Shown: one piece after another, positions 1 through 11,446 of the stretch
Layout: each line of letters begins with the position of its first letter
Position numbering within the stretch: position 1 is the stretch's first letter
NCBI RefSeq assembly: GCF_024509145.1
Contig: NC_071576.1
Span: 18,314,728 to 18,378,727, forward strand
DNA: 64,000 nucleotides
Reading direction: 5' to 3'
DNA from: Vidua macroura
Taxonomy: Eukaryota > Chordata > Aves > Passeriformes > Viduidae
Notes under the pieces: model-generated
The model's database searches: none
What the model was told of the DNA's origin: nothing
The model's input: only the letters and a program-made list of their open reading frames with translations
Made by a program: the position numbers and the translations under genes

Positions 1-3000
1 ACTGAATAACTCAGTTTTTAAATTTCTTTCAAATAAATCTTATCATTTGAACTCTTACTTTGCACCAAAAAGAAATTAAGAGAAAGAAGAAAGAAAAATT
101 TTACCAATTTCTTTTTCTTTTTTACTCAACACTTTTGAGTAAATCCATTCCCATACCACATACAGTTAAAAAAAAATCCTCTCCCCTCCAACTTCATGAA
201 GAATAGGGTTCTAACAACAGATCTTTCCATTCCTCTTCTGATTTCATTATTTCTCTGTTTGTGGTTAATCACTATACAAAATCATTTGATCATCCTTAGT
301 GCACCCTAATATTCAGGAAAAAAAATGTAATCAATTAACAGAATCAGACTTTTTCAAGAACCTAAAGTTGTAAAACAAATTTATATCCATATGTGTTGGC
401 AAATGAAGTCTTCAACTTTTGTTTTATGAAATAAGAAATATACCAATGATAATGTAAAGTCTGTTTGCTGTTTTTTTTTTTTTTTCCTAAGACATATATA
501 GGAAAAAATAGAGGGCGACTTTTTTCATTTCAGGATACTGAAACGTAAAATTGTAAAAAAACTTTTAGAAAAGTTGGTACTGTCACTTGTTGCGGGATTT
601 TTGGCTGGATTTGTGTGTGTGATGTTTTTTTTTTTAGCATTACTTAAAAATTCCAAAATAATTCAAAATGGATTGCTTCTCGATCAATATGAAGTTGGTA
701 GGCATCAATTGTTAAAGATGATAACAACAAAATTCTTCCCAGGAGCTTCATCCACCTTTACTCCTGTTAAATCCATAGATCTCTAACTCATCCTAATATT
801 ATCCTCTAAATGCTTAACACTGCTTTCTGATGCAGATCAGCCACCTACCAATGATTTTTCCCTCTTATTTTTCAGTCCAGAGAGGAGTGCTGGGCTTAAC
901 AATAACTTGATGCCTCAATGGGCTCTGCTACCAGTGTATAGTAATGCATTTCTTCCTCATGCTATTTACTCTGAATAGAGAGTGCTGTTAGAGATAAAAG
1001 AGCTTTAGTATGGCACTGAGCTTGGTTAGTTTTAGGGATCAGACAGGAATATCAGTAGCTTCAGAAGCATAAGATAAACAGCCAAATGCTTTTCTAGAAT
1101 GCCTGTGAGCAATTATAGCTACTGTGTGTAGTTTTTAATACCTTTTCTACAGAGACCACACACATTTTGGCACATTGCAGAGTGTGTAGGGGGAAGGGAG
1201 TTCAAGCTCTTTAGAATATATATAACTTCCTACTTTGGCTTTTTAAACTTATAAAGTGAAGCAAGAAGTGAATCAGTGACAAAAACAGAGATAGGAAATC
1301 ATTCCACATATATCAGCAATGGGAATCATCTGATAATGACCACCCATACTTAAATATAGATGAGTGGTGGGATGAGAAACTGTCTGTATTTTAATGTTAT
1401 TTCTTAACATCACTATTCTCAGGAATATCAATGCATCTGCCACTAATTTCATGTAACATTCAAGGTGACTCTGGGAAAAGTCAGATATAAGGATCAAGTG
1501 AATTATTGATATTGGTATAGCAGAAAGAGCTATTCCAATAATCAACTGTTCAATACGTAAAAGTAAATTATCTATAGCTCTTTGTACATTGCAATACAAC
1601 CTAGTAACAAAAATTTGTTCAAACCAGGCCTCTTTGAAAAAGGAACCTGTCAAATGACTGAAGTAATCTGTACTCCTTCCCAACCTAAATGGCATGGACT
1701 GTTTATTGAAAACAGTGCTCTAAAGATAACAAAGCAGCTTTCTGTGGTTCATCATCTAAATAAAACCTTGCCTGGCATATTATGGATAATGGCAACTATA
1801 TTATTTTAATGAGTGACTCCTTGGAGTTATTTGAACATTTCTTTGCAAAAACAGCTGTAATTTTGGTTAGGTATAGTTATTATCCTAGATGGCCCAAAAC
1901 ATTTTAAGGTTATATAAGAGAAGAAAAAATTTAGAATCATCTTTAATTCTGATGTCTGATTGCATTCCAATGTATTTCTTACTTTGTGTGTTTTATAATT
2001 TTGTTCTCCTATACAAAGGGAGAATACATAATGCCTTTTTGTTGAGATTCTGTTCTTTCAATTAGCCTTTGGTGGTAGTTTCAAATTTAAAAGGTATTTG
2101 TTCATTTTCAGGGAATTTGCTCCTACTGCTTAAAGAAAAATGGAGAAAGACAGGATGAGATGAAGGTGCCTGAAGCTATCGCAGACTCCTGTTGGCTTGT
2201 TTGACAAGATCTTACTAGTACAGATGGGAAATAGGCTATTGCAGAGATGGATATTAGTACAAGAATCAGAGAAGAAATACATTTCATACTGAGCCTGATC
2301 AAAGATCAAGAGTAAAAGTATGAAACAAGAATAGACTTTAAAAAAATCATGCCAGCCTGGTTCTTATGAAACATACAGAAAAAAGGAGAGACATCTCACA
2401 CTAGGCCTGTTCTAAGATAAAGAATGAAAATATAAATTAAGAATTGCCCTAAAAAATTTTACTTGCACCAAGATAGTCAGGTCCTTATAAAACCATAAAA
2501 AACTACAGAAATGGATACGAGATTTTAAAATTCCAAATGAAAGTAAAACTTCTGTGTTAATGAAGTAAGTCTAGAAAGTCTTCAAGCTGCTGAAGGAGCT
2601 GGCCAAATAAATTAGAATAAAATTTCATGGTTCCTGCTACATGTCATTGAGAGGCTGGTGGTGCAATTCATATTTAACATTAAGAAGCTATGCAGAATAA
2701 AAATCACTGGCTGCATATCAATGGTCTACTCTTGCTAAAACTCCTTTGGGGGCAATGAACGATTACTTAAATAAAAAAGTTGAAAGAATTTCTAATTAAT
2801 TAAGCCATGCTGTCAATAGTTAAAAAGTGAACAGCATTTTGAAGATTCCTAGGGGTAGGACGACACTAACTGTTTGCTGTCATTCTACTAAACCCTGTCA
2901 GAGAACAGGGCTTAGGCTGAGCATCAAAGCCATTTCTGACCTGAAGAGCTGTCTTTTCCAAGGATTCAATTTCCTAGCAATTAAAATATATTTTTCTGAT

Positions 3001-6000
3001 GACGTATTATCTGGGCAATGTGGTTGAAATTTGTGAGTAATTTTAGACAAACTTTTGATAGACAAATCGTATTAGTTCTGTAGTCAACTGATATATATTG
3101 GATCCTTCAAGTGGTCCTAAGCACAGGTATCAGCATTTGTACATGCATGAGGAACAAATTCCTTGTTACACCCAGACTCTTCCAAAGGTAACTGTATGTA
3201 CTGGAGCATTCCCAACAGCCCATGTTTTATTTTGGTATAACTTAGAAACATTTAGTTAACATCAGTTGAACCTACCATTTTTATACTCAGATTTAAAGGA
3301 CCAGTTTGTAAGAGATGCAAATAATCACAGATCTTTGTAAGACATAGATTGAAATATCTTCTTCCTGCCCCTTTTGTCTGTCTTCATGATATGAAATAGA
3401 TTTCTTCTTATTTTATCAAATTCTTTTGGGTCAAGGCTTGTACTATATGAGACAACAGCATAATGGGAAAGGGGGGAAGAAACAGATAAAGTTTTCATGA
3501 GGAGCCTCCTTGATGAATTTATGCATGCAAGTAAATTAAATATTTACAAACTGGGGACATGAGCATATTTGGTAGTGTGAAAACTCTTATAAAATAATTT
3601 GTTGCACTGTATTTTCTGATTCCAAAATGTCAGGTTTCTTAAGATCTGTATCTTGGTCTCTGTTTCCTTCTGTACTAGTAAGGGAAAAATATTTCTTTTA
3701 TCAGAACTTAGAGAGAAACACAAAGGGAGATCTTGAAAATTTCAATAGGTTCATAGGGAAAAAGAGTACCTGAAGGTCTTTTCATACTAATGAAACTCTA
3801 GAGTTCAGGTCAGTACAGAAAGCACAGTTTTAAAGGAGTTATTGATACTTCATTGGGTCTAAAGCATATCAATCATATACTTCTTAGTCTTTTAGTTGTT
3901 CGGTGAGAGACCAAACAATGTTCCCTTCAAAGTACAAGGTTCTTCATGGGACTTCATAGATTAAATTATTTTTTAACCATTCCCTTTTCTGTTTTCCTGT
4001 CATTTGCTTAGTAAATATTGAAGCAGCCCTAATGATTTGTTATCCATACCTCTCTACCTTCTTTACTAAAGCGATGTTTTTCTTTTATTTTAGTATGGAG
4101 CAGTTTAGGCCTCTGCGAGAACTTCTAAAGTTGTTGGGTAGAACAATTATCTTCATGAATTTCATAAATCCTTTTTAACCAGCTGTTTTCTCTGTGGCTG
4201 AGGGAGGCTGGGTTTTGCTGAGAATTGTCAGGTATTTTCTGTAGCTTACAGGGAGGCCCTTTCTGCAGCAAATTTGTAACATGTAAATCTGTAATATGGA
4301 AGCAGTCTTCCTGTTTCTTCAATTCCTTCTATTTCTTTTAATTTAAATTAATGTTTGAGCATTTCTCACACACAATGACAACTAGAGAAGCATTAAATAT
4401 CCATAGGAAACAGCGTGAGAGGGAAGAGTTTGCGAGATCTACTTTTGTCTTTTAGTAGCAGTGGTGAGTAAAGATATGTTTTTCTCTCTGGAAACAGCAC
4501 ACAAAGATTCAGGGATAGCTAAGCAATGGTGAGGACAAACTTGAATTGCTTTTCTTCTACTGATGGACAAAAATGGTAATTTCAAATCAGTGAAACCTGC
4601 ATTTCCATTTCCTAATGCTGATTCTTGATTCTAGTTTTAATGTTTATCAATATGGTGGAGAATGTTAAAATTTAAGGACCCTTTATTGACCGTAATTTTT
4701 TTATTTTCAATTATTATTCCTCCAGTGGTCTTCAGAATTTTAATTTTACAGTAATTATGATATTATTGATTGAGAACCAACAATGCAACACTTCAGATTT
4801 TCAGATTTAAATGGAGATGTATTAGACAAGTATTTTAAAATTGTTGCTTGATGGTAAAGGATTCAGAGCTAACATTGAATTAAGTCAGCATAGTCAACAC
4901 TTCCATCCAGTATTGTAATGAAATGTGTGAGTGTTTTTCAATATCAGGGAAAAGAATTTTTATCTAAATATATCAGAGTTCAGGGAAGTGCAGATGTCTG
5001 CACACATTGTATATGTAATTCAGGGCAACTGTGTATGGAAAAATACACTAGCTTCTGGAAGATTTTTACCAGAAATATTCAATATTAATTAAAGTACTAG
5101 AAAAATGCAGTGCTGGAGGCAATGACATGATAGCCATCTAACCTTTCCATTTAGTTATTGTCACCATGGTCTTTCTGGAAGAGGGGTCTGAAGATTCACT
5201 TGGCAGAAGAGCTGTGTCAGCTCAGTAGCAATGCTGAGGAATTTTCAGAAATTGACCAAAGCTTCTGTGCTTTGCCTGCATCAGAGTCCACAATAGAGAC
5301 CTTGACAGGACAAAGAAAGAACCAGTTCTGTATTGCCAAAATTGTGGGCCAAAGAGCAATGACAGTAGGCAAGTGCCTGTGTCTGTCAGAAATGCAGTGA
5401 TAGGTTTATAACTACCTTAGAAAAAAAATCTAAACAAAAACAAAGACATGGAAGTGTTCCCACAATAGGAGGAAGATTACAATTTCCCTTGTTTGTTTAA
5501 AAAGAACCCTGACTCATGCTCCATATGCTCTTTGTCTGTCTGCATTTCCACACTGAATATTCACTTGCCCTCCCCATCTATGAGTTGTTATTGTTTGAAA
5601 GACTTTTATTCACTGTTTTGGTTTTTGTTAGAATATGATTACAACTACTGACTGAACTAATTAAACTTTTATTTTTCAAGAAAGTGATGCAGTTTTGAAA
5701 CATACTTAAAATCTGCAATTTGTCCTTTTCCTAGTATCTAAGGAGCAAGCATTCAGGGAAACAAAAGCACTTAGTAGGACCTAAATAATTTATCAAGTCC
5801 TTTGTAATTCCTAAGAGACATAGGAGAGAAGCAATAAGAGAAATAAAAAGGCAGCATCTAAGAGATGGGTGGACAGAAATGAGAAAAAACAATTAAGACA
5901 AAAGCTAGATTTTGTATTTAAGAATAAATGTGGGTATGTCCAAACACATGCCCATATGTGCACAAAAAATTGAGGGGAAAAGAAAGAAAGCAATGTCTTA

Positions 6001-7019
6001 TTTTTGGCTGTTTCCAGTGGAGGAGGGAAAGAAATGTTAGGATTAAAAAAAAAAATAATAAAAACCCCAGAACCTACACTCAATTTGCCCACAACACAAT
6101 TTAAAAAAAATACAAACTGAACCAAGGAAATAAAAGCTTGTGCAACCTTTTGCTTTGTCCAGATGAACTATATTTCTCTGCTGCAAAATAAAGTTTCATT
6201 TTTTCCTTACTCTTTGATAGAAGCAAATGTCAGAGAGACGTGTATTGTTTCAACACAGTGCAGCTGAGGGGTGGGTAAAAGGGCTTTTCTGTCCTGCCCT
6301 TGTTCTATATTAAAAAAAAAAAAATAAGAACAGTCACAAATAAGATCTCAGTTTTGTTAGTATTTCCAGCTGTTCAGCAAACAAACACAGTCAGAGCTTA
6401 GTACTTGCTCTTCAGACTGAGAGTTTCTGGCTCAGCATTCCAGGTGAAGTACCAGTGGCTAAGGAGCAGCTGCACACAGCTTTGTGTGCACACAGCTTTG
6501 TGTGCAGCAAGCAGCCCACAGGCATTGCACCCAAATGTGAGAGCCAAGTTGACTCCACTACTAGCTCATTGACTTTAAATCATTTTAAAGGCCACTACAT
6601 TTTGAAATTATTCATTTAAACCATGATAGATTGCATCAGTTTCTATTCAGAGAAGCAATAAAGAGGAAACCTACATTCACCTCTCAACAATGCATCCTCT
6701 CCCAACGCTGGGCCTCAGTGATAATAGCAATACTATCCCTTATGGCTTTTCTGATAGTTAAAGACCATTAGAGCTCGACAGCATGCTATGCACTGGTAAA
6801 CACTGTTTGACTGATGAGCCCACGTTTTTGAGGAGTGACTGTAGTAATATGAAATCAGGTAATAAAGTGTTCAGGTACTTCAGGTTTTCACTTCAGTTTA
6901 TTATATTCTAGGAGTGATTCAATAGTGTTGAAAAGATACAGTGTAATTCAAGTGCTTCCCTTTCAGCACACAGTCATTGGTACAAACTGCCTCTTTTTGC
7001 AGAGATAGAAAAATGGAAA
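1..7019. other. Unique AT-rich non-coding sequence
   Basis: I see no gene or recognisable interspersed repeat in this stretch. It holds scattered short A and T runs, for example a roughly 15-nt T run near 471-486 followed by a CCTAAG that resembles a splice acceptor. The small open frames here (largest about 104 codons, on the minus strand near 5.8-6.1 kb) are low-complexity or lack any recognisable domain. One exact 16-bp tandem duplication lies at 6472-6503 and is listed separately. Intergenic or intronic sequence is the simplest reading. Confidence 0.6.
6472..6507. repeat. 16-bp tandem duplication with internal inverted repeat
   Basis: The unit GCACACAGCTTTGTGT occurs twice head to tail at 6472-6487 and 6488-6503, followed by a partial GCAG. 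Each unit is itself nearly self-complementary (CACA on the left, TGTG on the right), so either copy could fold into a small hairpin. This is probably a replication-slippage duplication. Confidence 0.85.
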
Positions 7020-7215
7020 AGGCTTTTGGAGGTCAGGCAGTCTGACCTCCTGCTCAAAGTAGTGGTGATTTCACCCACCCAATATACTCAGATTTTTTTC
7101 TAGCCAAAGTTTTAGAGGCTCCAAAGGGGAAGATTTCATGATTCCTCTGAACTATCCTTTCTAGTGCTTAACCACTCTAGTTGTGAAGATTTTATTCTTT
7201 TGTTTGAAGGAATGT
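7020..7215 (-). mobile_element. CR1-type LINE 3' fragment, minus orientation
   Basis: Read on the minus strand, this matches the remembered layout of the last part of avian CR1 elements. On the plus strand it shows the 'GACCTCCTGCTCAAAG' block near 7042-7058. A diverged 'TTCCTCTGAACTATCCTTTCTAGTGCTTAACCA'-like block follows near 7141-7173 (the reverse of 'tggaacaggctgcccagagag'), then a 'TTGTGAAGATTTTATTC' block near 7181-7197. It is clearly diverged, has no coding capacity and is 5'-truncated, as nearly all CR1 copies are. The very end of the tail is not preserved. Boundaries are uncertain by about 20 bp. Confidence 0.78.
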
Positions 7216-10200
7216 TATCTGACTCAAGGCTAATCAGATTAAACAGAAGTACTTAGTGTGGGTCAGAGAAACAAAGACACGGTGAAAATAACCCCTGAAT
7301 CTTAAAGTCCACCAGAGCTGTCTTAAGCTGTCTGGGAAGAAATCTTCTGTCTCCATATTTCCACCAAATTTAGCTATCTGTAGTTTTCCATTATTGTAAC
7401 TGGTTTTGTCATATCCTTTCACTATGCACCTCTTGTCTTCTCACTTCCCAGGAAAAGGTTTTCCCTTCCTTTCCATCTTCTCTGCAACCTTTCTGTAGTG
7501 TTGTCTTTTTCTGCTGCTTACAAAACCTCAGTTTTGCAAAACTCTAGCTCCTAAACGTTTTATGACTCTTCACTTGATTGTCTCTAGAATTTGGCAGAAG
7601 ACTAAGTAGAATTACCAGTGTGGAAGGCAAGCAGCAAGCCTATTAGGATAGCAGCTTTTACTGGCAGATAACTGTTTCTAGATCCTTTAACAGAAGATTT
7701 TCCTTGACTATTATTACTTGTGACTCCTCCTGTGGCACTGGAATGGATTTATCAGACAGGCATGGCTTTTCCAGAGAGCTGCCCTGCCAGAGCTTGCTCT
7801 TTCACTGCTATTGACAAAGGCTTGTATTTTTTCCACATCTGCAGACAAAGAAAGAGTCATCTAGTGGTCAGAACATACCATCTTTCAGCTTCCATCACTG
7901 AGGAAATCCACCTATGCTGACTGCAGCTTTTGTGAGTCCCCACTCTTGTGTGAGGTACAGCTTGGATTCCTCCTCTCCCTCTCTCATCTCGGAGTCTTTG
8001 CAAAAACCCTCTTCATCTGCCATTTATACCTCCTTTTCTATGCAGCATTCTCACTCCATCTGTCACCTGGTAACTCAGTGGTTCAAGCAGATCACACACC
8101 TATCACTGATGAGGCTGTCACTGCCACCAGCTAAAGCTTCAGGGAAGAGCTATGAAATCAAATTGCTGCTGAACAGTCACTTCTCAGCTAAGCTCTCCTC
8201 CCACTGATGTATCTTTTGTAGTATAAATGCACCATTAAACTAAGAGCAAAGAGATATTCTTAGTTCTGCCTCTTCATTTCCAAACACATAAACAGGGAGA
8301 GAATATTTCCCTTCTACACATTCAGGCTTATGGTGATTTGATTTTAGTACGTCTCAGCACAGCTTCTAGCCTTCTGGCACTTGTTAGAGCTGAACTTCAA
8401 CGTGTGACTGCTTCAAACACGTGTTTATGAATGCAGCTAATTGCCACCTCTTTAACACTGATACATGACATCATCATCATCCAAAAATACAGTGAAGAAT
8501 CCGTGGATGATCACCAGCCAGTTTAACATTCAGCTGATGAGTCTTTGAGTATGTTTCCCATCAGGAAAAGGAAGGTCTGTACAATTTCATTATTGGAGAA
8601 AGAAAGGGCAGCACCTGCATTTCATTAAAAATTCATAGTAGCTTTAATTGTAGACAGTCTCTATTTTACTTGGTTGTATCTTTTGCCCCCAGGGTTCTTG
8701 ACCAAATCTGAATTTATTTGGAAAAACCAAATGCAAATGGTCCAGCCATTTTTGCATGTGATGAGGATTAAAATATTTTTTTTGTTGTTGTTGTGGAAAT
8801 ATTATTCTATCATTAAAATATTTTCTTGAACAGATATATAGCTGGAAAAGCTATTAATAGAAAACTGAGATTTTATTTGCCATCTAAATTGTCTATTTTG
8901 AGGAGACATGACTGTCTGTGTTCCACTGTTAATTAATCTAAAGTGGGACTGAAAAATGGAGGTTTGCCTGTAAACACCTGTTCCTCACAAATAATTTATT
9001 CTACATTTCTAAAGTTTTACTTAAACAGTAGTTGTGTTTTATATCCAGGTTTAACTCAGCTTGAAAATTGGAAGATGTAGTCTGGGCTGAATAAATGTTA
9101 CTTGTTTGGGATATGGAGACCTTGAGAAATAGAAAGGTTTGATGGAAACAAACCACATGATACTCCATTCTTATGGTTACACAAAGCAAAGAAAACATTA
9201 GTGAATAAGTTTCTGTTTTTAATTAAGTACTATAAACAGATTTTTAAATTCAATATGCAGTTAAATAAAGTAGAAAACAGTCAGAAATTGTCTTTGTTAA
9301 CAATATAAATGTAGTCTGTAAAAAAGTATTCTATACTCCCATTCACTTCAAAGAGAGGATCCAGTGCAGAATTGAATTTTCCATCTTTTTTTTTTTTCTT
9401 TTTTGATAGCTTATGCTATCACTAAATAAAATGTTATCTTTACACACACTCACTCTCCCCAGGAAAATAAAGACACTTTTGGAAAAAAGGCTATTTGATA
9501 TTCAGCATGATCTTTATTCTCCTTCTATATAATGTTTACATAATCCACCATAAAAAGGTGGAAAGAAATACAAGAGGAAAAAAAAAAATTATGCCTTCTG
9601 TTATCAGTTTATATATTTCATCCATTTTATATCTCTTCATCAGCATCTTATGAGTCCCTCCTTCTTGCTTTTTGCTCAATAAAATTGTAGCCTGTAAGTC
9701 TCTTTTGAATAGAATGTGCAATAAAGATGCAATAAATTCACATTAAAAAACCCAGTAAGTCTGAGGAGACAAGTCAAGGTCCAGAACTTGGAGATGAGTG
9801 TTTACTATACATACCTTTGCAGAGTGTGGATGTAACACTCAGCAACACTTAAAAGAAATCATTCCTCATTCAAAATTCATTATATTGTAACTACAGATTT
9901 AGTAACATAGTGGCAGTTTCTATTGATTAACTCAGGGATATTGTGGAAACTTGAAACATACTGAAAGTGCTTTTAAAAGGACATACTGATTTTGTCTGGG
10001 TAGGGTGGTACACAAGCCTGCTAAAAAGAGGTGAGCAGTGTAATTCTTCTAGAGTAGTAACAGCAGATGAGCTGGAAGTTATGCCAGTGCTTGTGCTCTT
10101 CTATGTGAAAACCACTTCTTTCAAAACCAACTTTTTCCTTTATAGCCATTTACAAAGATAAAGATTGTAATTTGTATTGATGGAGGTTAAAAAGAAAGAG

Positions 10201-10468
10201 ATTCATATTTTTGACAGAACAACTTGAGGAGAGCCCCATAAATCCAGGAGTTGATCAGAGCCCATTGTCAATCATGCACTACTGAAAACTCACCTTGAGC
10301 TTGCCTGATACTTACTACTTGCTGAGTCTTTAAAACATGGATTAAGCAAAAGCTTGGTGACTTGCTGCACTTCAAGGCATAAAAATGTTGTCAAACATAT
10401 CAACTACATTTGATATCTTGTAAAATAAATTGGTATTTTGGGACAAATTTTAATATTATTCCATCTAA
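7216..10468. other. Unique AT-rich non-coding sequence
   Basis: No repeat family or gene is recognisable. Open frames between 7.7 and 8.2 kb overlap in several registers and show no domain. A T-rich patch lies near 9387-9403 and an A run near 9579-9588. Nothing else is supported. Confidence 0.55.
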
Positions 10469-10640
10469 AACAGGCTATCCAGAGATGTTTTGAATATCTC
10501 ATCATTGGAAGTGTTCAAGGTCATGTTGAATGGAACTTAGTGAAACATGATCTACAGAAAGATGTCCCTTTCCATAGCAGTTGGATTGGATCAGATGAGC
10601 TTAAAATGTCCATTTAACCGAAACAATCCTATGATTTTGT
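10469..10640 (+). mobile_element. CR1-type LINE 3' end, plus orientation
   Basis: The segment has the ordered blocks of a CR1 3' terminus. 'CAGGCTATCCAGAGATG' lies at 10471-10487, 'GGAAGTGTTCAAGGTCATG' at about 10506-10524 and 'GATGTCCCTTTCCATAGCAG' at about 10561-10580. A 'GGATTGGATCAGATGA' block follows near 10584, and the tail-like 'CCTATGATTTTG' ends it near 10640. It is a diverged, severely 5'-truncated copy of about 170 bp with no coding capacity. Confidence 0.87.
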
Positions 10641-11029
10641 AATTATTTTCTGAACTTCCTTATAAATTATTTTTTCCTATCTCATTATCTTGTTTGACTT
10701 AGTAATGGATTTTCTTGAAATTACTTAAAAGGAAGAAACTTGAGAGTCATTTTACAAAATTGAGCCACCATGACTTGATGATTTATTTTCACATAATGTA
10801 TTGCAGAATCCATCTTTGCTTTTGTTACACACCCGAAGATTCTGTAATTTATAAGAAAAAGGTATCATTTAATTTACTGAGAATATGTGCATGAAACTCA
10901 GATGGTGAAGATTTATACCAATGATGAGCACATTCAAATGAACCACTGTCAGTATCACTGATATTTCTGTCATTAGTAAAATCACTGTATGACTATAGTC
11001 TTTTCCACATAATTTTCATATCTGCACAA
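10641..11029. other. Short unique spacer between CR1 fragment and LTR
   Basis: AT-rich sequence with no recognisable repeat or gene separates the CR1 tail from the LTR that starts at 11030. Confidence 0.5.
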
Positions 11030-11446
11030 TGTCTTGGTTGCAGCCAGGAGAGAGTTAATTTCTGCAACGGCCAGGAGGGGCATGGCCAACCCCCTGGGTT
11101 TTTCCATATCACCTGAGGACATGCAGAGGGGAGGGACTGGAGAGGGGACCCTTCTGCTTTGGCCATTGATGGACTGTGTGGTCAGAGAGCAGCATCATGT
11201 TCCACGTGGGGAGCAATTGCGCGTGAATTGTCCGCCTGTATGCTCTGCTGGTAGTATTTGTTTATTTCTCATTTCATTGCTGTTTCTAGTAAAATGTTCT
11301 TATCTCAACCTGTGATCTTTACGTTTTGTGCCTCCATTTCTCCTCTCCATTCCACCACAGATGGAGGAGAGTGAGGAAAAAACACATGGTCTGGGGTGTT
11401 TCAGTGGGAGTACTAGATTGGGGAACACCACTTTTAAACCATGACA
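11030..11446 (+). mobile_element. Avian ERVL-like LTR (solo, about 417 bp)
   Basis: The segment starts with TGTCTTGGTTGCAGCCAGG and ends with TTAAACCATGACA near 11434-11446, giving the TG...CA ends of an LTR. The opening shares its word order (TGG TT, CAGC, AGAGTTAATTT) with the LTR at 16,646, so the two belong to one broad group. Near the 3' part, 'CTTATCTCAACCTGTGATCTTT' (about 11299-11320) corresponds to the usual post-polyadenylation region of these LTRs. It is less AT-rich than its flanks. I do not see a 5-bp target-site duplication: the left flank is CACAA and the right is AATAC. No internal retroviral sequence is attached, so it is either an old solo LTR or one end of a rearranged copy. 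Open frames inside it are incidental. Confidence 0.75.

Noticed and set aside
574..786. 70-codon frame with a hydrophobic N-terminal part resembling a signal anchor
   Set aside because: The hydrophobicity comes from T-rich DNA (including a T run). It starts at a non-ATG codon and has no support around it.
5811..6125. 104-codon minus-strand frame rich in Phe and Leu
   Set aside because: The composition follows from A-rich plus-strand sequence. There is no domain or splice context.
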